From positions 9,316,028-9,380,027 of the forward strand of contig OZ020519.1 in assembly GCA_963971425.1 (NCBI GenBank): a DNA stretch of 64,000 bases, given 5' to 3'. A program made the position numbers and the translations under genes. A model generated the notes under the pieces. The model did not search any database and was not told the DNA's origin. It was given only the letters and a program-made list of their open reading frames with translations. Numbering within the stretch: position 1 is the first letter of the stretch; the number at the start of each line of letters is the position of its first letter. Positions 13,329 through 24,600 of the stretch are shown one piece after another. This DNA is from Bryoerythrophyllum caledonicum. Taxonomy: Eukaryota; Streptophyta; Bryopsida; Pottiales; Pottiaceae.

Positions 13329-13511
13329 GTTTCGCTATTCACCGCAGCAAGCCTTCAGTCCATAGCAATTGCCATTTATTGAGGGCCTCTAGCAATCTTC
13401 GGAGGCAAAGTGGTATTCCCAAGATTTTAACATCTCTGCCATTGCATTGTGATTCTCAAGTTCAGAAGGAAAGGAGATGGAACCGTGTTGGAGTCTTGGA
13501 ACCCATCACCG
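13329..13511 (+). other. Exon-like fragment (orphan exon candidate)
   Basis: A T-rich stretch ending TTTGACAG precedes an open segment of about 61 codons rich in Ser, Arg and His (for example PSVHSNCHLLRASSNLRRQ, then RRWNRVGVLEPITG), followed by a possible GT donor at 13512. The composition resembles a chloroplast or mitochondrial transit region, which is inference only. No partner exon was found on either side. It may be a captured or abandoned gene piece, or chance. Confidence 0.3.
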
Positions 13512-14344
13512 GTCATCGATGCCCACAGACCTTGATAATAATCTTGAAATAATGGTTAAAATAAAGTTTATTTTAACCATTATACTAATAATGGTTAAAT
13601 AGTATAATAATATTTTAGAATCAATATAAATGAATATTAGATTTAATTTGTATAATTAAAAGTAATAATAATATCTTTCAAAGGCATTGAGCCCTTTATA
13701 AAGCCTTAAATTCTAATGCCCTCGGGAGTTAGGACATTGGAATATTCACCAATTGTCTTGATAATTATAATTTTTATAATAAAATAATCATTAAATTTTT
13801 TTTATTAATATTAATGTTTTGATATTTAGATATATATAATTATCATATTATAATTATAATTATTTATAATATTTATATACAATTTTTTTAATTTATTAAT
13901 ATTTGAATTTATAGATTCTAGTTATAATTATTTACATGCACCTCCCACGTTTGTATGCAAACGTATAATTGCACCAAACACATGTCACTTGATCCTTCTT
14001 GTTAAATGTAAACCACGAGGCCCATTCCTCCGTTTGAGCAAAATCAAACATTAAACACCAGTGCATGGAAAAACATAATTCTTAGCACTAGGAAAGATGA
14101 GAAAACCCTAGCCAGCAAAGAAGTATGTAGCAGACCCAAAACCAAAATGGTATGCACTGAATTCTAAAACGGGAGACAAACGCTAACCAGAGCCCCGCAA
14201 CCCGCACCACCCCACTACACCTCAGTCTATAAGACCTCGCTGATCAGAGTACCCCGGAGCAGCTCAGTCCGCAGGACCTTGCAGACCAGAGCACGACTTG
14301 CCTCGGCCTCTCGATCTGCACTTATCCGAACTCGTCCTCAAGTC
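13512..14344. other. AT-rich intergenic DNA with palindromic ATTAT stretches
   Basis: Very AT-rich, including a short inverted TTTAACCATTAT motif near 13552-13600. A GC-richer patch lies at about 14160-14340. Nothing here is recognisable as a gene. Confidence 0.5.
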
Positions 14345-15990
14345 GTCGTCATGAGTAGGCAATTGTGTAGGAGGGCATATTTGATCATTTCAAGTGCACT
14401 AAGCGCTTGCAAGGGCTTCATTAATGTGACAGGAGCGTCTCTAAGTCTAACCACATGCATTTTGGAAATTATGTGGATAGTTATGTGATACTTTGCCATT
14501 GTCGTCTCGAGTGGGCAATTATGCTCGTTGGCCTTCTGGAAACTTGGTGCTTGTAGAGCTAATAAATGATCTTAAACCCGTACCGAGGCTCATAGAGGTG
14601 CAAGGCATGTGCGTGGGGATTGTTTTCTATGTGGCACCCATTCCAAAATTCGACCGCCAACTACTAGCAATGGTTCCTTCAAATGATTCGTATAACCTTT
14701 AAAATAATTTTAATATATATATTCATATATTTAAATTACTCACGTATTTTTGAAAATATTACTGTATGAGTTTAAATGGATATTCAATATTTAATTTATA
14801 TCAACCATTGATTTTAAGATTTTGTATACAAGTAGCCAACACAAGCTCCTTTGAGGTTTAATAAAATAAAATAAGATAAGAATAATAATAATATCAATCA
14901 TATTAATAATATATATAATAATATATATAATACGATAAAATTTTAAAAAATACAAACTTTATAAAATACAATTTTTTTAATTTAGAAAGAGTCAAAGTTT
15001 CCAGGCACCTTTCAAAAACAACTTTCCTCCTTCCACTTGGATTAAGATTTTACGTAAAATTGAAAGCACAAGTAAAGAAAATGTGATTTGTTTGATTTTA
15101 GATCCCTTCCTGTTGCAATGTTGTTTTAAAGGAGCTAGATAGCTCTACTACACCTAAATTTTTTTGACATGTACCATATATAATGTAGATTGCAATGGTA
15201 AAGAGTGACATTTTAGCATAATGTAAAAATTAAATTTCATCAAGAAAACATAGTGTGTTGCCCCTATTAAAATCACGGTGCAAAATGTTAATTGAACTTG
15301 GTTTAAATGCTATAATTTTCCAATCCGTGCAGTAAAAAATTATTTAAAAAAATTTGGCAAGTTGTTCTAGTGATATATAACAAGCTAAAAAACACACGCA
15401 TCACTTTGAGGGGCCATGGCTAGTAATTGGCAGTCAAATTTTGAAGTAGGTGCCACATGCATATCAATCTTCACGCACCCACCTTGCAACTCCATGAGCC
15501 CCGGTACGGATTTAAGACCATTTATTAGCTCTACAAGTACCAAGTTCTCAAGAAATCGGCGAGCAAGATGCGAGTTACACACATCACTTGGAGGGGCCAT
15601 TGCTAGTAGTTGGCGGTCAAATTTTGAAATTTAATAGCAATAGCTTCAATAAAGCCTGACCTGAGTCTCGTCTAAAAATTTGAGGAATGTACGCAAGCGC
15701 GGCAACCGCTTCTACTTTGGCACGACCAACTTTCGCTTTGCCTTCTTCACATAGAAGAATCGCGCAACTAAATCTAGAAAGTATAATTACTTCAAGTGAG
15801 AATATGTATAAATGATCATTATTTATCATTTAATAATATTTATAGTTATCTGCAGAATTTCCAAAATGCATGTGGAAAGACTTGTAGACACTCTTGCCTT
15901 ATTGATGAAGCCCTTGCAAGCGCTAGGTCCACCCAAAAAGGTCAAATGTGCCCTCCCACACAATTGCCTACACGCATCACTTAAAAGAGC
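14345..15990. repeat. Large interrupted inverted repeat (dispersed element family)
   Basis: Two blocks on the left, 14345-14440 and 14513-14690, recur in reverse orientation on the right, at about 15880-15990 and 15395-15610. Landmarks include AAGCGCTTGCAAGGGCTTCAT against its reverse complement, and GCTAATAAATG reading as CATTTATTAGC on the right. The right arm also contains two tandem versions of the GGGGCCATTGCTAGTA end. The AT-rich centre, 14700-15380, has no coding sequence. Another single arm fragment is at 16800-16940. This looks like a decayed element with long inverted ends, or two copies inserted in opposite directions. Confidence 0.6.
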
Positions 15991-16139
15991 CATTGCTAGT
16001 AAAATAGATATTAAAATAATAATAAATAAATATAATTTAACATATTTATAATTATATATCCATATTTATAATATGATATCAATCATTTAATATAATATTT
16101 TATTAATAAATTCACAAAACTACTCATATTAATAATTTT

Positions 16140-16200
16140 AAATCGGGCAACGGGGATTGGGCAGCGGGAGTCGGGCACTGGAGGTCGGGCAGCGGCTCCA
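16140..16200. repeat. Short GC-rich tandem motif (TCGGGCA-type)
   Basis: Four irregular copies of a motif like TCGGGCAGCGG occur in about 60 bp, in otherwise very AT-rich DNA. Confidence 0.7.
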
Positions 16201-16257
16201 AAATATGTTTTTAAAAAATCAATGTAAAATAAATTAAGATTTTCTTTATTTTAATTC

Positions 16258-16510
16258 TTCTGACACTATTTTTGACATCATTTTTGACATTATTCTTTAC
16301 ATTGTTTTTGACATTGTTTTTGACATTGTTTTTGACATTGTTTTTGACATTGTTTTTTACACTATTTTTTACAGTCTTCTTGACACTGTTTTTGACACTA
16401 TTTTAGACATAATATTTTGACATCATTTTCGACATAGATTTTTGACAGCCTTCTTAAGATACGACTTTTGACAAAAAAATTGACATTCATTTTGACACTC
16501 AAGTGTTGAA
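16258..16510. repeat. Minisatellite of GACATTGTTTTT units
   Basis: About fifteen degenerate copies of a 12- to 13-bp unit, GACATTGTTTTT and variants (GACACTATTTTT, GACATCATTTTT). The central copies (about 16300-16360) are nearly perfect and the edges decay. Confidence 0.9.
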
Positions 16511-16799
16511 ATCTATAATTTTTTACATTCGTTTTTCAACACTAAAATGTTGAAAAATTGTCCAAAATAGTGTCGAAAAGCACCCTTCATCTTGGTTTAA
16601 TAATTGTGTTAAACCTTCATTTCTCTCTAACTATAAATTAATAAATAATAAATAATTAGAGTTCTAATTTATCAGGCCGCCACTTGTAATTCCGCAGCAT
16701 CAGGTGCTTCAACTTCCGCTCTAAGCAGCTGTCCTCAATCTTCTCGTTCAAACAATGATAAGGGAGAGACGTTTCTCCAAGCCTGGGTTGTATTGAATT

Positions 16800-16940
16800 G
16801 CTTCGACATGGAAAACAATCCTCATGCACCCGCATTGCACCTTCATGAGCCACAATACGGAATTAAGACCATTTATTAGCTCTACAAGCACCAAATTCCA
16901 GGAGGCCGCGACTTGTTCTAGGAAGAGATCTTGCTCTGTG
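16800..16940 (+). repeat. Single copy of the 14.3-16.0 kb repeat arm
   Basis: Contains the same landmarks as 15470-15580: a CATGAGCC-ACGGA segment, then AAGACCATTTATTAGC and CTACAAG-ACCAA. This is a third diverged copy of the family. Confidence 0.7.
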
Positions 16941-18434
16941 TTGGCTTGCGTTGAGTTCGATAGTTTAGAGATTTCACATGTTAGCTTGGTTCAAATTGCC
17001 AATAACCCTACTAGACTCAAGTCAACTCCACTTAACTCCACTAAGTCAATAAAAATTGACCTTAATATGTGTTGCCCCTAATTAAGCCAACCTTAATTAT
17101 GCAAATCCTGTTTGTGTTCAATATAATTTATATAACACCTAATATATATAAACTAGTGGAACCCTCATCGTCTCTAATGGACAAAGGGCAAATATATAGT
17201 ATAACTTTTACATTAATATTTAGTATTAAAGTAAAAGTATTCAAATTGGGAATTAAAAGTATCATAGTAATAGATAGTAGCTCATTCTAGTAATATATTA
17301 TTTTATATATAGATAGTATCAAAGTTAAATAATAAAATAAAAACATCAAAGCAAAAGTATGACAATCTTCCACCTACATAGATAAGCTTAACAACATTCA
17401 TGCAAAAACCAATTCTATTAAGTACATAGATCTAAAGCACCTCAAAGTACAATGTTGCATTCAAAGACACTAGTCACTCCTCAGCTCAAGAAAGTTCATG
17501 ACGAGAAGTGGATAAAATCATCCACTTTTGTAGCCATGGATCTAATGGATCCAAAATTGAACATGTGCCTATCCATTGTGTTGTCGAGACCAATCACACA
17601 GTCATGGAAAAGTGGAGGTTTGCCTTCACGTGGATTCTCGGCTGATGAGGTATGATGTTTCAAATATACTTTGCGAGTTTGTATGATACAAAGAAATTGA
17701 GTTTAGGAATCGACCAACGTGACAATTGATTAATAAATGAGCTTATGGTATTTAACAGAGAACTCACTCATTATTGATGCAGCATGTTGAAGGTTTTAGT
17801 GTTCTATCTTTTGTTTGTAAGGATGCAGAAACTTCCTCTTTCTATGAAATTTAATTTCAAAAACCAATGAGGCATTGATGCCGGTTTGATACTTCTGATA
17901 GCAAAACCCGCAACGTGTTTTCCTGATGCTATTGGTCATGTCAAAGACAATGTTGATCTATTGAGTGGGCTTGCACACTAGACGAGTCAAATGCGTAGGC
18001 TATGCTTGGTTTTGCAAGATGGAATTACAATTAATAATGAAAATTCAGGCTTTTGGTCTTTTCAAATCATTATTTACATGTAATTTTTTTGATTTCGATA
18101 TATTGAAATTCTAGGAATGTAGCAACTTGAAGTTATATCAACCTATATTAAAATTTAATTTGACAACTATCATGGCTTTAGGGCCTCATAAATTTATTAC
18201 TAGATATATAATATCAATAAAATATTATTGATATTTCTTATCATTCCTTAAAATTCTTGCCAAATTTACATATTAAAGCATATTAATTATCTTTTAAAAA
18301 AATCATTCTCTTAAAAAAAATTGACGAGAAAATATTTGACCTTTTTAAAGACATTGGAATAAAAATAAAAATAAACATAAAATTTTAATTGAATTTATAA
18401 ACACTCAACTTTTGTATTATTCCATTTTCCATTG
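16941..18434. other. Intergenic DNA
   Basis: AT-rich sequence with scattered short open frames. I saw no conserved domain, splice-supported exon series or transposon end. Confidence 0.5.
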
Positions 18435-18900
18435 GACACAAACTTCTTCAGAAATAAAAGAAGGTTTGATGGAGCTTTAAAAACTTTGTGGCAAAGCTTG
18501 CAATTGGCTTTGCCAATGCCATTGTTACCATCCAAATAGATGTCGAGGTGTCCATTGTGCTTCTTGTCCTCCGCTTCTTCCCCCTCCCCGGCTCCTGGTT
18601 TGTTTCCGGGTCCTCATTTGCTCCCGGCTTCTCATTCTTCCATTTCTGAAAGACTTGATTTGAAGTCAAAGAAGCCTTAATCTTTGATTTTGAATCCTTC
18701 TTGCAACGCCCACATTGGCAATGCCCAACGCCATTATCAACACTTTAGACAATGTTGACGTGTCCAATGTCCTTGCACAGTGGACACATCACATGCGGAT
18801 GAGACATCTTGCAACATCCTACAACACAACAGCATGAGCAGTGAGCTTTGTCAATGTCATTATCAACATCCAAATTGATGTGGACGTGTCCAATAATAAA
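18435..18900 (-). pseudogene. Decayed Cys/His-rich repeat protein gene
   Basis: On the minus strand the phrase GHV(N)I-LDVDN-I-KAHC recurs three times, at about 18900-18840, 18770-18710 and 18560-18500, each followed by Cys-rich text such as CSCCC, CPLC, CQCGRC and CKLC. The first two repeats share a frame but are separated by a TAA stop near 18750. The third lies in another frame, after a Lys/Glu-rich linker (GRGKKRRTR). So a protein of repeated GH-DVDN units with Zn-binding-like Cys pairs once existed here and has been broken by a stop and a frameshift, or the breaks are unrecognised introns. I do not recognise the family. Confidence 0.4.
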
Positions 18901-20820
18901 GTATTATCCAAATAAAATGAAACTCTCAAAATAATGTGCAATTAAGTAATATGAAAATTATGCTTACTTCAAAATTTGATTCTTCCTCAATTGTTAATCT
19001 AAATAAGACGTAGAATACATTTTCAAAAAATATAAAATATAAAAATAGGGTGCCAGACTTACCTTGTTTTATAAGTCCATGTCCAACAACTCTTGTTAAA
19101 AAAACATCACTAATTAAGTGTTAAATTTTGAAAATTCATATTTCATTCAATAATTTCTTAAATCACAATCATAAAATGGCTACATAAAGTTAAAAGAAAA
19201 AGTTTACAAGACCTTTGAAGTGGTAGTGGATCAAATTCGAATTTACAAACATAAAAATGTGAAAATATATAATATTTTAAGTCTATTTATAATATCTTTA
19301 CGAACCTTCAATCACAAGTTGTCCATTTTCTCACTAAAGACTATATCATATTTTTAAATGAACCTGTTGTAGTTTTGTCTATAAGGATTCAAGAATATAT
19401 TTAGAGGTTGTGAGTAAAATTAAAGGTATCTTAGATTAGGTGGCTTAAGATTTTGCACAAGAAATTGATATAAGATAATTACCAAAGTAGTCAAATTGAG
19501 ATGTATTTGGTATTCAATTCAATCATTTAAAATGACTTTTTCTTATAAGTTATTACATATATAATTCATGGTTTTATTTACTATCCAATGTATGAATGCT
19601 TATATGTTTATATGTAATGTGACATTTGATATATTCTTGTACACTTGCTATTTTGTCCAATAAAAAAAAGAAACTAATGTAAAAGAAATTCATATCTCTA
19701 TTCTTACTATAAACACTTTTGATGGCCAAAATAAATCTTTAGATATAGTAGTTGGATCACAAGATAGAATTGGATTCTAAGCATATAAGCAAATAAACGT
19801 ATAAGTATTTTTTACATATTTATAAATAAACATGTATAATAGATTATATACAAAAATGATAGTTAATCTATATTAATAATATGATTGGTTTCCATCCGTG
19901 CGTCCGTGCAGTCAAGCTTATTTACATTTTAAGAAGATTTTCATGCTTTTACTTTGAAAAATATTTATTTTCAAATCTTTTATTCTAAGACCGTCACTCC
20001 GTTGGGGACGACGGGGGTTCTACCAGTATAGAAATAAATAAATATTTTAAACATATAAGGTAGTTGGATTATGAATAAATATGTAATTCCACCTAGGGCT
20101 TTTGTTTTTGGCGATCTGGAGCAAAAAAGCGAAATTTAATTTCCAAAAATAGAATATTCCGGAAAAACAGGGAAATTTTAAGATTAATATCGCCAATACT
20201 TCATTGATGGCTGTTGGCATGTCGCCATATTGCTACTAATGAACTCCAACTTGTCGCCAAAAAGGATGTACAAATCTATGTTTATAGAGAAGAATTCTCC
20301 AAAATGGATATTTACGGAGAAAATTTGGTTTTGTGTGGTTTCAAGAGAAACTTTGTGTTGCCAAACCTTCGGTTGTCAAAAAGTTTGTGTCGCCACTTTG
20401 GCCAAATCTGGCTAAAACTCTGAAACCAAAACAAAAGGCCTGATTCCACCTAATGATCCAACTACCATAGCCAAGGGTTTGGTTTTGCCAACAAAACTCT
20501 TTCAATAGATATATGAAAATTTTGAAGTTCAATTCCTATATTTAATTTAAACAAAATAGCAATTATACAAGAATATATTATTTTTTTGTCTAACAACATA
20601 ACTACATTAATAAACGATTCTACACTACAGTGTCAAACATGACCCTTGAGTACGGTAATCGGCTCAAAAAAATCAACTGGAAACCCTAGCCCTTGTTCAA
20701 ATCAACGATAAAGAAATGCACCTGAGGCGTGAATAATATTTTGCTTATATATTGGTATATATGCACTATTTTTCTCTATATTTTACATGTACATTAACAT
20801 ATAATTTGATTTTCGCTCTA
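18901..20820. other. AT-rich intergenic DNA upstream of HUB1
   Basis: No gene found. Near 20200-20420 the motif GTCGCCA recurs several times, in a short open frame that I regard as non-coding. TATA-rich stretches near 20745-20770 could belong to the HUB1 promoter, but the transcription start cannot be fixed. Confidence 0.5.
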
Positions 20821-20939
20821 TTCACACTAGTCTTCACTGAAGACTAAAGTTCTTCTTCTTCTTCTTGCAAAATCTACCAACTCTTTCGTCCCCTTCAAGA
20901 ACCAAACTGTGGTTTCTTTTACAACATGGTGATTTCTTT

Positions 20940-21631
20940 TACGCACCATGACGTCATCACATCTTTCCAACGAATCTTTCCCTCTCAAAGCGCCATCGCG
21001 AAAGCAACCAAACAGCAAACAAACAAACAAACAAACAAACCATGAGTTGTTCGCAGCTTACATTTTTCTTCTTCTTCTTCTTCTTCTTCCTCGTCTTCTT
21101 TCGTCGGTGTTTCCGAGCTTGGAGGCGCCATAGCCGTTCGTTCTCGCTCCGCTCCGAGCTATCCTGCGTCCGTCTCCCTCGTGCTCCCCCACGGCCTCGT
21201 TCCGCTCTCTCGTGCAGTAATCTTGTTGCTCTCTTTTCATTCTCTGGTGGTTTGATGCGGCAGGAGGCGACCGGGGGGGGTTAGCGATGGTAGGCGGCAG
21301 GGCGTGACGCCGCGGCGGAGCGCGTGGTGCTTGTTTTGCTAGGGTTTGCGGGCGTTGAGGTGGTTAAGTTTGAGGCGACTTGGCTAGAGTTTAGGGTTTG
21401 GAGGAGGGAGGATTGGGATGTGGTTCTGAGAAGGTAGGAATTTAGCGCGCGGTGTTTTTTCTTTTCTTTTTTGAAGCGATTATCGGCGGCGCAGGAGAAA
21501 GGCGTGGCGTTATTATTTAAGGTGGTGTTGAAGAGTGGTTCGTCGTCGAGCTGGAGGTGGCTCAGGCTGTGAAGTTGCATCTGAAAAAGATAACGTCTGA
21601 TAATGTGCCCCAGGGCCTGGGCCGGGGCAGC
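20940..21631 (+). promoter_or_regulatory. HUB1 promoter/leader region: bZIP site, CAAA and TTC repeats, telo-box cores
   Basis: A palindromic TGACGTCA (bZIP/CRE-type binding site) lies at 20949-20956. A CAAA microsatellite is at about 21015-21040 and a TTC run at about 21066-21095, both common in plant leaders. Two reverse telo-box cores (TAGGGTTT) are at about 21340 and 21393. An upstream ATG at 21042 opens an 80-codon frame ending before the gene; it would be an upstream ORF if it is within the mRNA. GC content rises from about 21.1 kb. No in-frame ATG precedes 21632. Confidence 0.5.
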
Positions 21632-24600
21632 ATGGGAAGCACAGAGGAGCCCGACCGCAAGCGGCGCCACCTCGGTCATCGTCACCCGGCCTCTCCGCCG
21701 CTCAAAAAGCCGGCGATTACCTCCGTCTCGGACGAGAAGAAGGTATTGTTTCCCCTTCATTATTTTTCGTACGGTTGTTGTGTAGTTTTTTTTTCGCGTT
21801 CGTGAATTTGCATGACGCTCAACATGACATCCTACATTATTCTTGGTTGCCGTTTACGGACTATGAAATTAAGTGGCATCCTTGGATCGGTCTTAGCAAG
21901 AATAATGCGCATTCTTGGGGAAAACAATCGAAATTTATTATTCTTCTTGGAAATTTAGCACTATCATGATTTTGCAAATTTTCGGAGTAAGATGTTCCTG
22001 AAGCGGAGTATTAACGCATTATTTGAACCTGTGTTCAAGAATGGGAAAGTGGCACCAGGCAAATTGGTAGAAACCTAGCCCTGTGATTTTGGAGAGACTG
22101 GAGAGAAATCTATTCCAAAGTGGAGTTTTTATATTCAATGACGTTGTTATACGAATCTTGAAAACTACAATGCGTTCAGATACTTTTGTGCTACTGGTGA
22201 TACCCTGTGGAATGAGTTCAGAAGCGGTAGTTGAAGTAGTATCTTTGTATTATTACCCTATTCTACTTTTTCCTCATAAGGAGAGTGCCAAGCTCTGTAA
22301 TCCAACACCTGGTTAGAGTTTCTGGAGCATTTTTCACTTAATATTGCTATAGTTCGATACCCCAAACCTTTTTGAGCGTTGCTGATTCAGCTCTTTATTA
22401 ATCGGCATTTTAGGTTTAGGCTGGTCAATTTTGCATGGGGTTTCCTCATTGGGTGAGGATTATTGCAGGTTGATCCAGCGATGCTTCAGATCCAGAATCA
22501 TAAATTGACCCAGGAGCTGGATCATCAGCGTTCAGAAATCAGCGCTTTGGAGGGTAGGTGCTCCCAATTCAAGAGCAAGCAGGCTTCTTACGACGACACT
22601 CTCATCACGGTGAACCGTGCATGGAACACGGTTGGTTTCATGCCGTCTTTTCATAGCTGCTGATTGTTTGGTGTCCCTGGAGAATATGGCGATATTTCAT
22701 GCATGCAGTTCAGTTTTTTCCAGTTGGCAATGATTATGGACGTGCAATTAAGAGCAGAGTGATGCTTGCTTCGAAATTTTGATACAGTGGGTTTCTTTGT
22801 GTTCGATATGCGTAGGGTTTCATTTACATGTTTGCATTCAGAAAAAGTTGGGGTGTCTTTTGGTTTTAAAATGTTATTTGAAAGGCATTTCTGTTTTGGA
22901 GATTCTATCGTATTGAATACCAGTATTTTCTGGTCGCATACAGCTTGTGGACGATTTGGAGTTGCTTGCAGTGCGTGCGGATGCTCCGACGAATGACCTG
23001 CGAGTGCTGGAGCTCTTGCCGGCAATTAAGGGTAAGATGCACTTTATGTAACACTTGACTGCTTTGCACTAGGGATTTTTTTTCTTCATGAAACCTTTTC
23101 TTCCTCCTAGTGCCAGCGCTGTTCAGATCCTTAATTTTACTACTAGGTGTTAGCTGCGAGCTAGATGTATTAGTTCAAGTCACTCTTTAATATTCTGGTC
23201 TTGTTGCTTCGTCCAGCGGTTGCTTTTGGCCATCTACTTCATGTCAGTATTAATCAAGTAGGTGTCATTTATCTCAGAGCACTCGTTAATCTCAGCCCTC
23301 CCCTAGCCCAGGGTTTCTCCTTACCATCATGTTGCCTTTGTGTCCACAGAGAGGGCAGTTTCTACTGTTCCGCCTGAAGAGACATTTCTGCAGAGGCTCT
23401 TGGAGAAGGGGGCTACTGAGAGTAGTAACGGTGAAGAAAGTAGTAATGGGTCAGCAGTGGAGTCTGGGCTGGCTTCTAGAAAGGCTGTGACTATGAAAAC
23501 AATGAAGTGTCTGCTTCAAGCCATTGACATCCAACGGGCAAAGAATGACGAGATCGCCGCGTCCTTACGAAACACTGTGAGTCCTCAGGGTAAGTTCGTT
23601 CTTGGCGATCGACATGCCCTCTTTGAGACGCCTGACATGATCTCTCTTTTGCATAGTGCATCTGTTTTTTGCAAATTCCAGTGTATTTTTTTCATCGAAC
23701 ACATTCTGAGCAACCAAGTGGTCACAGTGATCGCTGTTAAGGACCATCTGCTGCCAATTGCAACCAGCTTTGTGGTTACAATACAATTACCATGGTCATG
23801 AGTGTGGATGACAACGAACAGAATTGAGTGGGTATTTTCAGCAGTGTTTGAGGTTGACCTAGTATTTGGAAAATGCAACAGAAGCAGGACGAGTTGTGGA
23901 GAAAATAAACGAGGAGTTACGAGCAGAAATTACTAAAATACGAAGTGTGATGGATGCATTGCATTTGAAACACAAAGAAATGTCAGCTGAAATTGGGACT
24001 GTCCGAGATCTTCAAGCCAAGGATCAATCTGAGATCAAGCGTCTAGCTGGTATGCATATGCTTATTTGAGTTCTATATTCAATAGATTTTAGAATGTAAA
24101 TGGTTGTCTGTTGGATCTGAATTGCCTGATGGCAAATAGACGAACTGAAATCTGTGCTTGCAGTGATATTAGCAGCGTAATTTCCTGTTCTGGATCTTCA
24201 CAATCCGAGATCTCATTTCTTTGTTTAAGATATATGGTGAATATAGACTAAACTTCCTTGAGGTATATGTTAGTAAATTCAGCATATATTTTAAGCGAAC
24301 TCAACGGGTTTCAACCTAGCACCTAACGTTGTCTTTGAAGCTTTTCTCTAATTTTGTTTGCGAGTTTGCATGTTGTAGTGCAGCCCGAACACATCATGTT
24401 AGGGCTGATTTCTAGTTTGATTTTTGGTATACTTTATCTTTCGGGTTATTTCTTGCCTTCCGAGGTGTATTTTACATGATCTATTTGGGTATCTTTTTAG
24501 GCGAGCTAGAGGAGGCAGCAGGTGATCTTGAACTGTGTAGACGGAAGCTAGCAACACTTCGCAGTCAAAAGGAAGCTGCAGCTGTTGCACCTCCTACTCC

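Noticed and set aside
16258-16510. CRISPR-like spaced repeats
   Set aside because: The unit is 12-13 bp with no unique spacers, in a plant nuclear context; it is a minisatellite.
21042-21284. Phe-rich 80-codon frame upstream of HUB1
   Set aside because: Made by the TTC microsatellite; at most an upstream ORF in the leader.
21281-21760. 159-codon minus-strand frame over HUB1 exon 1
   Set aside because: Antisense shadow of the GC-rich leader and first exon.
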